Position numbers and translations under genes: made by a program. Positions 53,270 through 62,477 of a stretch of 64,000 nt of DNA are shown here, one piece after another. This DNA is from Corynebacterium sp. HS2168-gen11. Lineage in GTDB: Bacteria > Actinomycetota > Actinomycetes > Mycobacteriales > Mycobacteriaceae. The first letter of the stretch is position 1, and each line of letters starts with the position of its first letter. The DNA lies in contig NZ_JANUXR010000003.1 of assembly GCF_024834075.1 (NCBI RefSeq), forward strand, positions 186,001 through 250,000, given 5' to 3'. The notes under the pieces are model-generated. The model saw only the letters and a program-made list of their open reading frames with translations, was not told where the DNA came from and ran no database searches.

Positions 53270-54610
53270 ATGGATTCACAACAAGAATATGTATTGCGCA
53301 CCCTGGAAGAACGCGACATTCGGCTGGTCCGCTTGTGGTTTACCGACATCTTAGGCTCATTAAAGTCTGTTGCGGTGGCCACTGCTGAATTAGAGTCAGC
53401 CTTTGCCGAGGGTATTGGATTTGATGGTTCCGCGATTGAAGGTTTTTCGCGTGTGTCCGAATCCGATACCATCGCGATGCCTGATCCATCGACATTCCAG
53501 CTGCTTCCAACCGATAGTGACGATTCTCCTGTGCGCTCTGCCCGCATGTTCTGTGACATTATGAATCCTGATGGACAGGCTTCCTATTCTGATCCGCGTC
53601 AAGTGTTGCGTCGCCAAGTCAGCCTGGCTGCCGACGAAGGCTTTACCTGCATGGTGTCACCTGAACTGGAATTCTTCCTCGTCGAAGACCTCCAAACCGG
53701 TGGGCTTCGGCCAAAAGCTACCGATAATGGTGGCTATTTTGACCAGGCCAGCTACAATATCGCCCCACATTTTCGACGCGATGCCATCATGGCGCTTGAG
53801 AACATGGGAATCCCGGTGGAATTTTCCCACCACGAAACCGCTCCTGGCCAGCAAGAAATTGATTTGCGCCATGCGGATGCTTTAACAATGGCCGACCACA
53901 TCATGACCTTCCGCTATCTGATCAAGCTGGTGGCACGGCGGAATAAAGTCGGGGCAACTTTTATGCCAAAACCATTCCAGGAATATGCCGGTTCTGCGAT
54001 GCACACCCATATTTCCTTATTTGAAGGCGATATGAATGCTTTCCATGATCCAGATGATCAATTCTCCCTCTCGCGGACCGCAAAACAATTCATTGCAGGT
54101 ATTTTGACCCACGCAAATGAGATCTCTGCGATTACCAATCAGTGGACCAATTCTTACAAACGCATCTTATTTGGCTCCGAGGCGCCAACCAGTGCAACCT
54201 GGGGTGTTTCGAATCGTTCGGCATTAGTACGCGTTCCAACGTATCGATTAGCCAAGGAACAATCGCGCCGGGTTGAGGTACGTTCGCCGGATTCAGCATG
54301 TAATCCATATTTGGCATTGGCCGTCTTAATGGGGGCGGGCTTAAAAGGCATTCGCGAAGGCTATGATCTGCCAGATCCCGCCGAGGACGATATCGCCTTA
54401 TTAAGCAGGAAAGAGCGGCTTGCTTTAGGCTATAAAGATTTGCCTGGCAGCTTGGATATGGCACTGCGCACAATGGAAAAATCGGAGTTAGTGGCCGATA
54501 TTTTAGGTGAGCATGTCTTTGAGTTCTTCTTGCGCAATAAGTGGCGCGAGTGGCATGAGTATCAGCAGCAAATTACGACCTGGGAATTAAAGAATAATCT
54601 CAATTTCTAA
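53270..54610 (+). CDS. glnA2: Glutamine synthetase, GlnA2 type
   Basis: 446 residues, the short GSI form. Visible signatures are GIGFDGSAIEGFSRVSESD, EFFLVEDLQ, the Tyr/Asn substrate loop, AGSAMHTHISLFEGD and SYKRILFGSEAPTSATWG (the lysine/ATP region), then RVEVRSPDSACNPYLALAVL. The adenylylation-site Tyr loop of GlnA1 is not evident at the C-terminus. AAGG is 8 bases before the chosen ATG. glnE follows after 18 bases, which couples it to nitrogen control. Confidence 0.94.
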   Translation: MDSQQEYVLRTLEERDIRLVRLWFTDILGSLKSVAVATAELESAFAEGIGFDGSAIEGFSRVSESDTIAMPDPSTFQLLPTDSDDSPVRSARMFCDIMNPDGQASYSDPRQVLRRQVSLAADEGFTCMVSPELEFFLVEDLQTGGLRPKATDNGGYFDQASYNIAPHFRRDAIMALENMGIPVEFSHHETAPGQQEIDLRHADALTMADHIMTFRYLIKLVARRNKVGATFMPKPFQEYAGSAMHTHISLFEGDMNAFHDPDDQFSLSRTAKQFIAGILTHANEISAITNQWTNSYKRILFGSEAPTSATWGVSNRSALVRVPTYRLAKEQSRRVEVRSPDSACNPYLALAVLMGAGLKGIREGYDLPDPAEDDIALLSRKERLALGYKDLPGSLDMALRTMEKSELVADILGEHVFEFFLRNKWREWHEYQQQITTWELKNNLNF

Positions 54611-54628
54611 TTCAGTAAGGATCTTGTT

Positions 54629-57600
54629 ATGACCACTGCCGGTTCTGCTCGCACGACATTGCCCACCCTTGCTGGGTTATCCTTAAGTTCTGCTCATGCG
54701 CACGACGATTTGGTCACTTTGGGCTGGTGGAACGAAGAATCGTTAGATATTTTATCCACCTTAGCGGCAGTGGGGGATCCTGATCTGGCATTAAATACGT
54801 TGGTGCGATTATTTGCAGCATTAGAGGATGCTCCCGCCGATCGTGAGGAATTAGCCCAGGCGATTCGGCAGGACAGTGGCTTACGTGTGCGCTTATTTGC
54901 CTTAGTAGGTGGTTCTACCGCATTAGGGGATCACTTGGTGGCACATCCTGGTTTGTGGTCGCAGTTATCGCAACCGTTGCCAACGACAGCGGAAATGTTT
55001 CAAACGCTGTTAGGGGCAGTTGAAGCACAACCTGCGAATTTTGCCCCAGAGCTGGACTACGCAGGTGGTGAAGATGGCACTGGTCCTGGCATGTATCGCG
55101 CTCAGCTCACCGGCGCTGCTGCCGATCAAGCCTTAAAGCAGGCGTATCGCACGTTTATGATGCGCATTGCGGCCTACGATTTAGCAGGCACGTATCCTGC
55201 ACCTTTGGACCAAGAACCGCAACCTGTTGTGCCATTTTCAGCGGTGACCACCTTCTTAAGCGATTTAGCTGACGCCGCATTAACTGCAGCGCTTGCAGTG
55301 GCCGTGCGCCAGGTGTATGGAGATTCCCCCGTGGACGCCAAACTTGCAGTTCTTGCAATGGGCAAATGCGGTGCCAAGGAATTAAATTATGTTTCCGATG
55401 TGGACGTTATTTTCGTAGCCGAGCCAGCCAGCCCGAAAGCAACCCGGATGGCGTCTGAGTTTATTCGCTATGGTTCGCGGTGCTTCTTTGATGTTGATGC
55501 GGCGCTGCGTCCAGAAGGTAAGCGTGGGGCATTGGTACGCACCTTAGAATCTCACCTAGCGTATTACACCCGATGGGCGCATACCTGGGAGTTCCAAGCC
55601 CTGCTGAAGCATCGCCCAATGACAGGCTGCTTGGACTTGGCTCAGGCCTATTCGCAAGCACTTTCTCCAATGGTGTGGGAAGCTTCGCAGCGGGAAAGTT
55701 TCGTGGCCGATGTGCAAGCTATGCGACGCCGCGTATTAGAGAATGTGCCAAAAGAATTACAACAGCGCGAATTAAAACTTGGCGAAGGCGGTTTGCGCGA
55801 TGTTGAATTTGCGGTGCAATTACTCCAGCTTGTGCATGGTCGCAGCGATGAATCGTTACGCACGTTGGCAACAGTTGATGCTTTAGCTGCCCTGGTTGCA
55901 GGTGGTTATATTGGTCGCGAAGATGGCGCGGCTTTAATAGGAAGCTATGAGTTTTTACGCCTGTTAGAACACCGCCTGCAACTGCACAAAGTATTACGCA
56001 CTCATACTTTGCCGGATGCAGCTGATACAAGCCATATGCGCTGGTTGGCACGAACTGCTGGTTTTACCGCTGCCAGTTCGCATAGCAGCGCCGATGCGAT
56101 GTTAGAACAGCTTCGCAAGGTGCGTTTGACTATTTCCACCTTGCACCGCCAGCTGTTTTATCGTCCGCTGCTTGATTCCGTGGTGAATCTCTCAGTTGAC
56201 CAGATCAAATTATCTCCGGCAGCGGCGAAGGTGCAGTTGCATGCGTTGGGCTATAAATTCCCTGATCGCGCATTTGAGCACCTCACCGCTTTAGCCGCTG
56301 GTGGTTCCCGTAAGGCCAAAATCCAGGCGATGTTATTGCCAACACTAATGGAGTGGTTGGCATCAACCTCAGATCCTGATGCGGGGTTGTTAAACTATCG
56401 CAAATTAAGTGATGTCATGGTTGATCGTGTGTGGTTTTTGCGCCTGTTACGCGATGAGGGGATCGTCGGCAAGCGTTTAATGCGTATTTTGGGAAATTCG
56501 CCGTTTACTGCCGATTTGATTATTGCAGCGCCGGATATTGTCAAGCAGCTGGGAGATTCGGCGAGTGGCCCGAAATTGCTTGAAACCTCCCCGCATACGG
56601 TTTCAACGTCGCTGGTCAAGGCTGCTTCTCGGCACGATAATCCAGAGCGCGCGATTCAAGTAGCGCGGTCACTTCGACGTGCTGAACTTGCTCGCGTGGC
56701 TGCGGCAGATGTGTTGAATCTGCTCGGGGTTGAGCAAGTATGTTTGTCCTTGTCGTTGGTGTGGAATGCGGTATTAGAAGCTGCCTTACAAGCCGAGATT
56801 CGCGCAAGTGTTGCAGCACTTGAGGCAGAAAAAGCACCTGCGACAATTTCGGTGATCGGCATGGGTCGTCTTGGTGGGGAAGAATTAGGCTATGGTTCGG
56901 ATGCTGATGTGATGTTTGTGTGCGAACCAGCCCCAGGTGTGAGCGACGACGATGCGGTGCGCTGGTCGATTGGCATTTGCGATGCTATGCGACGCCGCCT
57001 TGCTAAGCCTTCTGGCGACCCACCGCTGCAGGTTGATTTGGGGTTGCGTCCCGAGGGTCGTTCCGGTGCTGTGGTACGAACCTTGGAATCGTATCGCAGT
57101 TATTATCAGCGCTGGGGTGAGACATGGGAGGTCCAGGCGTTGTTGCGCGCGAAATGGATCGCGGGTGATCCTCTCTTAGGGGAAAAATTCTTAGACATGA
57201 TTGATCAGTTCCGCTACCCGCCAACTGGTGTGGATGCCAAAGCGCTGCGTGAGGTGCGGCGAATGAAAGCGCGTATTGATAATGAGCGCTTGCCGCGCGG
57301 AGCGGATCGAAACACGCACACCAAATTAGGTCGCGGCGGTTTGGTCGATATTGAGTGGACGGCACAATTGCTGATTCTCATGCATGCCCATATTTACCCC
57401 GATTTGCGCACTCCACGTACATTAGAGGCCTTGCGCATTGCCGGTGAGCATGAGCTTGTTACGCAAGATGAGGTACGCAAGCTTTGCGACGCCTGGTTAA
57501 TGGCCACTCAAGCGCGAAACGCAACTGTGTTGGCTCGCGGAAAGCGCACGGATCAATTGCCGCAACCTGGTCCGCAATTGTCGTTGGTTGCTGGTGCGGC

Positions 57601-57727
57601 TGGGCGTGATCCAGAGTTTTCGCAAGAGTTTTTGGAGGAATATCTAAAGTTGACACGTCGCGCTCGTCAGGTGGTTGACAAGATTTTCTGGGGAGAAACC
57701 CTCAGTGAGCATGGAGAATACTCATAG
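54629..57727 (+). CDS. glnE: Glutamine synthetase adenylyltransferase GlnE
   Basis: 1032 residues with two nucleotidyltransferase domains joined by a regulatory helical region. The N-terminal deadenylylase centre is AMGKCGAKELNYVSDVDVIFV, near residue 248. The C-terminal adenylylase centre is GMGRLGGEELGYGSDADVMFV, near residue 750. Each carries the G-S/V-D-x-D metal motif. Conserved LGEGGLRDVEF and LGRGGLVDIEW follow the two domains. It modifies glutamine synthetase I in response to nitrogen status. Length is normal. Confidence 0.97.
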   Translation: MTTAGSARTTLPTLAGLSLSSAHAHDDLVTLGWWNEESLDILSTLAAVGDPDLALNTLVRLFAALEDAPADREELAQAIRQDSGLRVRLFALVGGSTALGDHLVAHPGLWSQLSQPLPTTAEMFQTLLGAVEAQPANFAPELDYAGGEDGTGPGMYRAQLTGAAADQALKQAYRTFMMRIAAYDLAGTYPAPLDQEPQPVVPFSAVTTFLSDLADAALTAALAVAVRQVYGDSPVDAKLAVLAMGKCGAKELNYVSDVDVIFVAEPASPKATRMASEFIRYGSRCFFDVDAALRPEGKRGALVRTLESHLAYYTRWAHTWEFQALLKHRPMTGCLDLAQAYSQALSPMVWEASQRESFVADVQAMRRRVLENVPKELQQRELKLGEGGLRDVEFAVQLLQLVHGRSDESLRTLATVDALAALVAGGYIGREDGAALIGSYEFLRLLEHRLQLHKVLRTHTLPDAADTSHMRWLARTAGFTAASSHSSADAMLEQLRKVRLTISTLHRQLFYRPLLDSVVNLSVDQIKLSPAAAKVQLHALGYKFPDRAFEHLTALAAGGSRKAKIQAMLLPTLMEWLASTSDPDAGLLNYRKLSDVMVDRVWFLRLLRDEGIVGKRLMRILGNSPFTADLIIAAPDIVKQLGDSASGPKLLETSPHTVSTSLVKAASRHDNPERAIQVARSLRRAELARVAAADVLNLLGVEQVCLSLSLVWNAVLEAALQAEIRASVAALEAEKAPATISVIGMGRLGGEELGYGSDADVMFVCEPAPGVSDDDAVRWSIGICDAMRRRLAKPSGDPPLQVDLGLRPEGRSGAVVRTLESYRSYYQRWGETWEVQALLRAKWIAGDPLLGEKFLDMIDQFRYPPTGVDAKALREVRRMKARIDNERLPRGADRNTHTKLGRGGLVDIEWTAQLLILMHAHIYPDLRTPRTLEALRIAGEHELVTQDEVRKLCDAWLMATQARNATVLARGKRTDQLPQPGPQLSLVAGAAGRDPEFSQEFLEEYLKLTRRARQVVDKIFWGETLSEHGEYS

Positions 57728-57780
57728 TCGGATAAAAATTCGATGACAGGTGGAATTTGAAATCAACCTATTGAATGATG

Positions 57781-57799
57781 GCAAGTTACCCTAACCTCA
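57781..57799. promoter_or_regulatory. DtxR-like iron box upstream of hmuO
   Basis: GCAAGTTACCCTAACCTCA matches the DtxR consensus TTAGGTTAGCCTAACCTTA at 14 of 19 positions, with the right half nearly perfect. It lies about 55 bases before the gene, in promoter position. Iron-dependent repression is therefore likely. Heme-responsive activators known for this gene in C. diphtheriae are not encoded in the window. Confidence 0.65.
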
Positions 57800-57852
57800 T
57801 TAGTGTGTTCAAAGGTAACGTATCGAAAACTGTCAATTTCATAAGGAGCTTC

Positions 57853-58491
57853 ATGACTACCTCAACCATGCCACTTTCTGCTGAATTAAAATCATCAACC
57901 GCTGAAGCACATGAGCGTGCAGAGCACTCTACGTTCATGGATGAGCTGTTAGGTGGAAAACTTGATGTTGCAAGCTTTATTGCACTCCAGCAGCAGTCGT
58001 GGTTGTTCTACTCAGCGCTTGAAGCTGCTGCAGACAAGGTACGCGCAACTGGTTTTGCTACCGATTTGCTCGATGAAACACTAAACCGTACTCCATCGTT
58101 GGAAGCAGATTTGGAAAAGCTCACCGGTGCGAACTGGAAAGAACAAATTGTTGCACTTCCTGCTACCCAAGCATATGTCGAGCGTTTAGAAGATATTGCA
58201 GCAACTGCTGATGGCCCACGTCTGGTGGCACATCACTATGTGCGCTACCTTGGTGATCTCTCCGGTGGTCAGGTTATTGGCCGTATGATGCAGCGCCATT
58301 ATGGTGTTGCTGACGATAGCTTGAGCTTCTACGCATTTACAGGTATTGAAAAGCTCAAGCCATATAAGGATGCGTATCGTGCCAAGCTGGACGCCTTGAA
58401 TTTGCCAGCTGAGGATCACGCGCGTTTGGTCGCAGAAGCATCCGATGCATTCGTGTTCAACCACAATGTTTTTGCTGATCTAGGCAAATAA
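57853..58491 (+). CDS. hmuO: Heme oxygenase HmuO
   Basis: 212 residues. The proximal heme ligand His lies in [14 protein letters not shown], the catalytic helix carries [17 protein letters not shown] with the distal Gly and Asp residues, and [12 protein letters not shown] follows. It degrades heme to biliverdin, CO and iron. AAGGAG precedes the ATG. It follows glnE, with its own promoter and an iron box. Strongly similar by eye to the C. diphtheriae enzyme. Confidence 0.95.
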   Translation: MTTSTMPLSAELKSSTAEAHERAEHSTFMDELLGGKLDVASFIALQQQSWLFYSALEAAADKVRATGFATDLLDETLNRTPSLEADLEKLTGANWKEQIVALPATQAYVERLEDIAATADGPRLVAHHYVRYLGDLSGGQVIGRMMQRHYGVADDSLSFYAFTGIEKLKPYKDAYRAKLDALNLPAEDHARLVAEASDAFVFNHNVFADLGK

Positions 58492-58500
58492 TTTCGAATC

Positions 58501-58549
58501 AAAATGTGGCTATCGCCTTGCTACTGATGCAAGGCGATAGCCACATTTT
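58501..58549. terminator. Bidirectional terminator after hmuO
   Basis: A perfect 20-base inverted repeat with a 9-base loop. Its arms end in AAAA and TTTT between convergent genes. Confidence 0.92.
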
Positions 58550-58551
58550 CT

Positions 58552-59829
58552 TTAATGGGGTTGAATCCGACGAATCGTCTGAATCCTGCGGATCGCCCGG
58601 GTATACCCACCCTTGCGCACCAGCAGCATTGAGAAGATCAGTCCAACCATGCCAACCGCCCAGGTGATCAGCACCATGAGCCATGCTTGCTGGAATGAGC
58701 CCCAACTATAATCGCCAAGTTGGGATAGTCGAATGCCAATAAGTTGTGCGGCAATCATGGTGCTGACAAACCCGCCCATATTTGCCAGTCCGGTTGCTGT
58801 TGCAATGACATGTAATGGCAAATTTTCACGTACTGTGTCGAAACCAAAGCCTGAAGCGGTAGTAAAAAATGCCACAATTGCCACATATCCAGTTAATGTG
58901 GCGTAACTGCTTGGTAGTTCGGTCGAAAATAGTGCCAAGGTTAAACCAGCGTTAATAGTGGTGACCACCACGGAATAGTATTCGCGCTTGGCGCCAAGAC
59001 GCTGTGAAATAATGCCGTGCAATGCACCGGAAAATACGGCAATGCCGCCACTGAGGCTGAATAAGATACTGACTTGTGTTGGAGTCATGCCCATTGCCAG
59101 TTTCATTAAAGGAGCACCCCAGAGCATAAGGAACGTGGTTATGAGCACCATGCCCGTAAAGTGGGTGAAGAATCCTTGCCATGCCACGGGGTTGCGCACC
59201 ACGACCTTAATTGGCTGCAGCAGTGAGCGTTGTGGGGTAGCAGGAGTTGGCGCAGGGTCGAGAATCACGATGTAGACGGTGGCTGCGACAATCACACCAG
59301 CTGCTCCTAATGACACAAACGCAGCTGTCCAGCCATGCATATTGAGCATGTACAAAAACGGTACCGCGGAAAGAAATTGTCCGACTTGCCCAATTGTGGC
59401 CGTAATTTGGCTAAAGATTGGAGCCCGTTTGCGTGGAATCCACAGCGGCAAGATACGCATGACCGAGAGAAAAGCAGTGGCGTCGCCAAGCCCAATCATG
59501 ACACGTGCCACAAGTGCCAGCTTAAACGTTGTGGTAAAGCCTAAGGCTACTTGCCCTAATGCCATGAATAAGGCGCCGTAAAACAGCATATTTTTCGGGC
59601 CATAGCGATCAATCAGTGTCCCCATTGGCATTTGCACACCGGCATACACGCAAAGTTGCACAGTGGTGAAAATCGCGAGGCTAGAGGCGTCGATATGGAA
59701 TCGATCTAGGGCAGCCACGCCAGCGACACCAAAGGAGGTACGGCCGGTTACTGCAGTGATATATACCAAGCAACCGGTTGCCCAGATTGCGAAGCCGCGG
59801 AGGGTCAATTTCTCGACGCGTTGAGTCAT
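58552..59829 (-). CDS. Major facilitator superfamily transporter
   Basis: 425 residues with 12 predicted membrane segments. The loop 2-3 signature appears as GTLIDRYGPKNMLF after helix 2, and IGLGDATAFLSVMRILPLWIPRKRAPIFS marks helix 4 and loop 4-5. GGIAVFSGALHGIISQRLGAKRE repeats the signature in the second half. The substrate cannot be told from sequence. It faces thrC divergently across 94 bases. Confidence 0.88.
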   Translation of the reverse strand: MTQRVEKLTLRGFAIWATGCLVYITAVTGRTSFGVAGVAALDRFHIDASSLAIFTTVQLCVYAGVQMPMGTLIDRYGPKNMLFYGALFMALGQVALGFTTTFKLALVARVMIGLGDATAFLSVMRILPLWIPRKRAPIFSQITATIGQVGQFLSAVPFLYMLNMHGWTAAFVSLGAAGVIVAATVYIVILDPAPTPATPQRSLLQPIKVVVRNPVAWQGFFTHFTGMVLITTFLMLWGAPLMKLAMGMTPTQVSILFSLSGGIAVFSGALHGIISQRLGAKREYYSVVVTTINAGLTLALFSTELPSSYATLTGYVAIVAFFTTASGFGFDTVRENLPLHVIATATGLANMGGFVSTMIAAQLIGIRLSQLGDYSWGSFQQAWLMVLITWAVGMVGLIFSMLLVRKGGYTRAIRRIQTIRRIQPH

Positions 59830-59923
59830 AGTTTTCGAAGGTACGCCTGTTCACACGAAAAGTGCGAACACTATACCCCCTTAATCCCCACATTTATCAG
59901 GCACACAGGCTACTGTAGTACGC

Positions 59924-61357
59924 ATGCACTATATTTCTACCCGCGATCCAAAGCAAGAACATTTCCGCTTCTCTGACATTCTTTTAGGCGGTCTGGCTGC
60001 CGACGGTGGCCTGTACCTGCCAGTGTCATATCCACACATAACAGCCGAGACCTTGGAATCCTGGCGCGTCTTATTGCGAGAAGAAGGCTATGCAGCCCTT
60101 GCCGGTGCGGTATTAGAACTGTTTATTGACGATATTCCAGCTGCCGATCTGCATGCGATTGCACAGCGTGCCTATACGCATCCAAAATTCGCCCATGAAG
60201 ATATCGTGCCTGTCACCAAATTAGAAGATGGCATCTATATTGGCCATTTATCTGAAGGTCCAACGGCTGCGTTTAAAGATATGGCGATGCAGCTGCTTGG
60301 TGAATTCTTCGAGTACGAGCTTGCTCGTCGTGGCCAGCAACTGAATATCTTAGGCGCAACTTCTGGTGATACCGGTTCTGCTGCAGAATATGCAATGCGT
60401 GGACGCAAGAATATTCAAGTATTCATGCTCACCCCGCGTGGTCGCATGACCCCATTCCAGCAGGCACAGATGTTCGGCCTTGATGATCCGAATATCTTTA
60501 ATATCGCCATTGACGGTGTTTTTGACGATTGTCAAGACATTGTCAAAGCTGTGTCCGCGGATGCCGAATTCAAACAGCGCTATCATATTGGTGCCGTGAA
60601 CTCGATTAACTGGGCACGCTTGGTTGCGCAGGTCATTTACTATATTTCGACATGGCTGCGAGTCACCGATGGTCCTGGCCAAACAGTTTCCTTTAGCGTG
60701 CCAACCGGTAACTTTGGTGACATTTGCGCAGGGCATGTGGCAAAACAAATGGGCTTGCCAATTGATAAGCTCATCGTTGCCACCAACGAAAACGATGTGC
60801 TCGACGAGTTCTTCAAAACCGGCCACTACCGGGTACGCGCAAGTGCTGATACCTATGAAACTTCCTCGCCTTCGATGGATATTTCCAGGGCTTCGAACTT
60901 CGAGCGGTTTATTTTCGATTTGCTTGGCCGTGATGCACATCGCGTCGCAAAGCTATTTGGCACGGATGTACCAGCTGGCGGATTCTCGCTTGCCGACGCA
61001 AAGGAGTTTGCCGATGTGAAGACCACATTCGGGTTCCTTTCTGGCCGATCGACGCATGCCGATCGAATCGCAACCATTCGGGACTGCTACGAGCGCACAG
61101 GTGTAGTGCTTGATCCGCACACTGCTGATGGTGTGAAAGTTGCTCGTGAATGGCAATCCCAGGTGGATAGCCCAATTGTGTGCCTGGAAACTGCATTGCC
61201 AGTGAAATTTGCGGACACGATTAATGAAGCGTTACAGATGCAACCACCAACACCAAGCCGCTTTGCTCACATTATGGATGCCAAGCGCCACGTGGTGGAT
61301 CTGCCAAACGATGCTGAGATGGTGAAAGGCTATATCGAAAGCAATATTGACCTTTAA
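59924..61357 (+). CDS. thrC: Threonine synthase
   Basis: 477 residues, PLP-dependent, converting O-phosphohomoserine to threonine. The PLP lysine lies in LSEGPTAAFKDMAMQLLGEF near residue 111. ATSGDTGSAAEYAMRG binds phosphate and SVPTGNFGDICAGHVAKQMG is a further family signature. It begins MHYISTRDPKQEHFRFSDILLGGLA as in other ThrC proteins. No Shine-Dalgarno sequence is seen before the ATG. Confidence 0.97.
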   Translation: MHYISTRDPKQEHFRFSDILLGGLAADGGLYLPVSYPHITAETLESWRVLLREEGYAALAGAVLELFIDDIPAADLHAIAQRAYTHPKFAHEDIVPVTKLEDGIYIGHLSEGPTAAFKDMAMQLLGEFFEYELARRGQQLNILGATSGDTGSAAEYAMRGRKNIQVFMLTPRGRMTPFQQAQMFGLDDPNIFNIAIDGVFDDCQDIVKAVSADAEFKQRYHIGAVNSINWARLVAQVIYYISTWLRVTDGPGQTVSFSVPTGNFGDICAGHVAKQMGLPIDKLIVATNENDVLDEFFKTGHYRVRASADTYETSSPSMDISRASNFERFIFDLLGRDAHRVAKLFGTDVPAGGFSLADAKEFADVKTTFGFLSGRSTHADRIATIRDCYERTGVVLDPHTADGVKVAREWQSQVDSPIVCLETALPVKFADTINEALQMQPPTPSRFAHIMDAKRHVVDLPNDAEMVKGYIESNIDL

Positions 61358-61384
61358 TGGTCTGCCACAAGGAGGTGGAATGAC

Positions 61385-61585
61385 ATGAGCTTAGAACGTA
61401 CCGCGCCAGATGAGTACTTTACGGATTTTGATCCTGAAGCGATGGCGAAGAAGCTCTTTGCAAAGATGCAACAAGCCAAGGAAACCGTGACTGAGGTGGC
61501 TGCGGAGGCTGCTGAAAGTGCTGCTGAAAGTGCTGCTGAAACGGTCGCGCAGCAGGCGGAGGAAGTCGCTGATGGCAACGCCTGA
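61385..61585 (+). CDS. Small hypothetical protein with Ala-Glu-Ser repeats
   Basis: 66 residues, not recognised. The C-terminal half is helical and repetitive (EAAESAAESAAETVAQQAEEV), produced by a 12-base DNA repeat GCTGAAAGTGCT. AGGAGG precedes the ATG. The end overlaps the NUDIX gene start by 14 bases, so translation is likely coupled. Confidence 0.7.
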   Translation: MSLERTAPDEYFTDFDPEAMAKKLFAKMQQAKETVTEVAAEAAESAAESAAETVAQQAEEVADGNA

Positions 61586-62114
61586 GTTTATTGTGCAACT
61601 TCGCACAAAAATTGGGCATGACCAGCTGTGGCTACCTGGAGTCGTGGCGATTGTACTCAAAGATGTTCCACCTGGAGCACCGATTACCGCCGTGCCGGAA
61701 GTGCTGCTGGTCAAGCGGAAGGATTCTCAACAATGGACTCCTATTACAGGACTGTGTGAGCCAGGGGAGCAGCCGCATCTCAGTGCGATTCGCGAAGTTC
61801 AAGAAGAAGTCGGTGTGAGTGTCACGGTTGATGCCTTGCTGGGCGTTGGTGCGACAGAACCGATGGTACATGCCAACGGGGATCGTACAGTACAGATGGA
61901 AACTGCTGTGCGTTGTAGCGTGCAAAGTGGTACACCACATGTCGCTGATTCTGAAGAAATTAGCGACGTACGCTGGTTTTCTGTCATGCAAGTACCTGCA
62001 ATGGCACCACGATTTCGTTTGATGATCGGTGACGCGGTAGCACAATTGCGACATCCTGCAGGTTTCCAGCCACGTATGGGATTTGAAAAACGTACGCGCA
62101 TGCAGCGCTCATAA
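61572..62114 (+). CDS. NUDIX hydrolase
   Basis: 180 residues. The NUDIX box reads GLCEPGEQPHLSAIREVQEEVGV, around residues 57-80, fitting G-x5-E-x7-R-E-V-x-E-E-x-G. The N-terminal part (TKIGHDQLWLPGVVAIVLKDV) is typical of actinobacterial NUDIX proteins. It probably hydrolyses a nucleoside-diphosphate derivative; the substrate is unknown. GGAGG lies inside the preceding small gene. Confidence 0.9.
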   Translation: MATPEFIVQLRTKIGHDQLWLPGVVAIVLKDVPPGAPITAVPEVLLVKRKDSQQWTPITGLCEPGEQPHLSAIREVQEEVGVSVTVDALLGVGATEPMVHANGDRTVQMETAVRCSVQSGTPHVADSEEISDVRWFSVMQVPAMAPRFRLMIGDAVAQLRHPAGFQPRMGFEKRTRMQRS

Positions 62115-62477
62115 TTGCGGTGCTGTGACGTGAAGGTAGGCTCGTGCGTCGAGCAGTGTGGACACGTGGACGCGCTTCGCACTCTGGCGCCGGGCCGCCG
62201 CGCCGCGCTTCACCCTGAAACGCCGAAACGCCGAGAGCTGCTGTCGCGCTTCGCCACCGCACCGGCGTAATAGCCAGCTACTGCCTTCTCACGGCGCTAT
62301 CATCGCCGAACTATTCACGCATCTTTTCCAATCACTGAAAATTATGCAATATTAATTTGCGAAGGGGCTGCAGCAAAACTTGAAAAACCACATTTTACAG
62401 TGGTTTTTCCTTTTATCGGGGGGTGCTTTCGGTCATAAATTTCTGGAAATATAATCACTTCGCGTAAATTATGCAGA
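62115..62477. other. Spacer before the antiporter gene, GC-rich then AT-rich
   Basis: The first ~170 bases are very GC-rich low-complexity sequence of the same type as other spacers in the window. The remainder is AT-rich and contains the terminator at 62383-62408 and the promoter region of the next gene. Confidence 0.55.
62383..62408 (+). terminator. Terminator downstream of the NUDIX gene
   Basis: AAAAACCAC / GTGGTTTTT stem around an 8-base loop, with a further T-rich stretch behind it. Confidence 0.8.
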
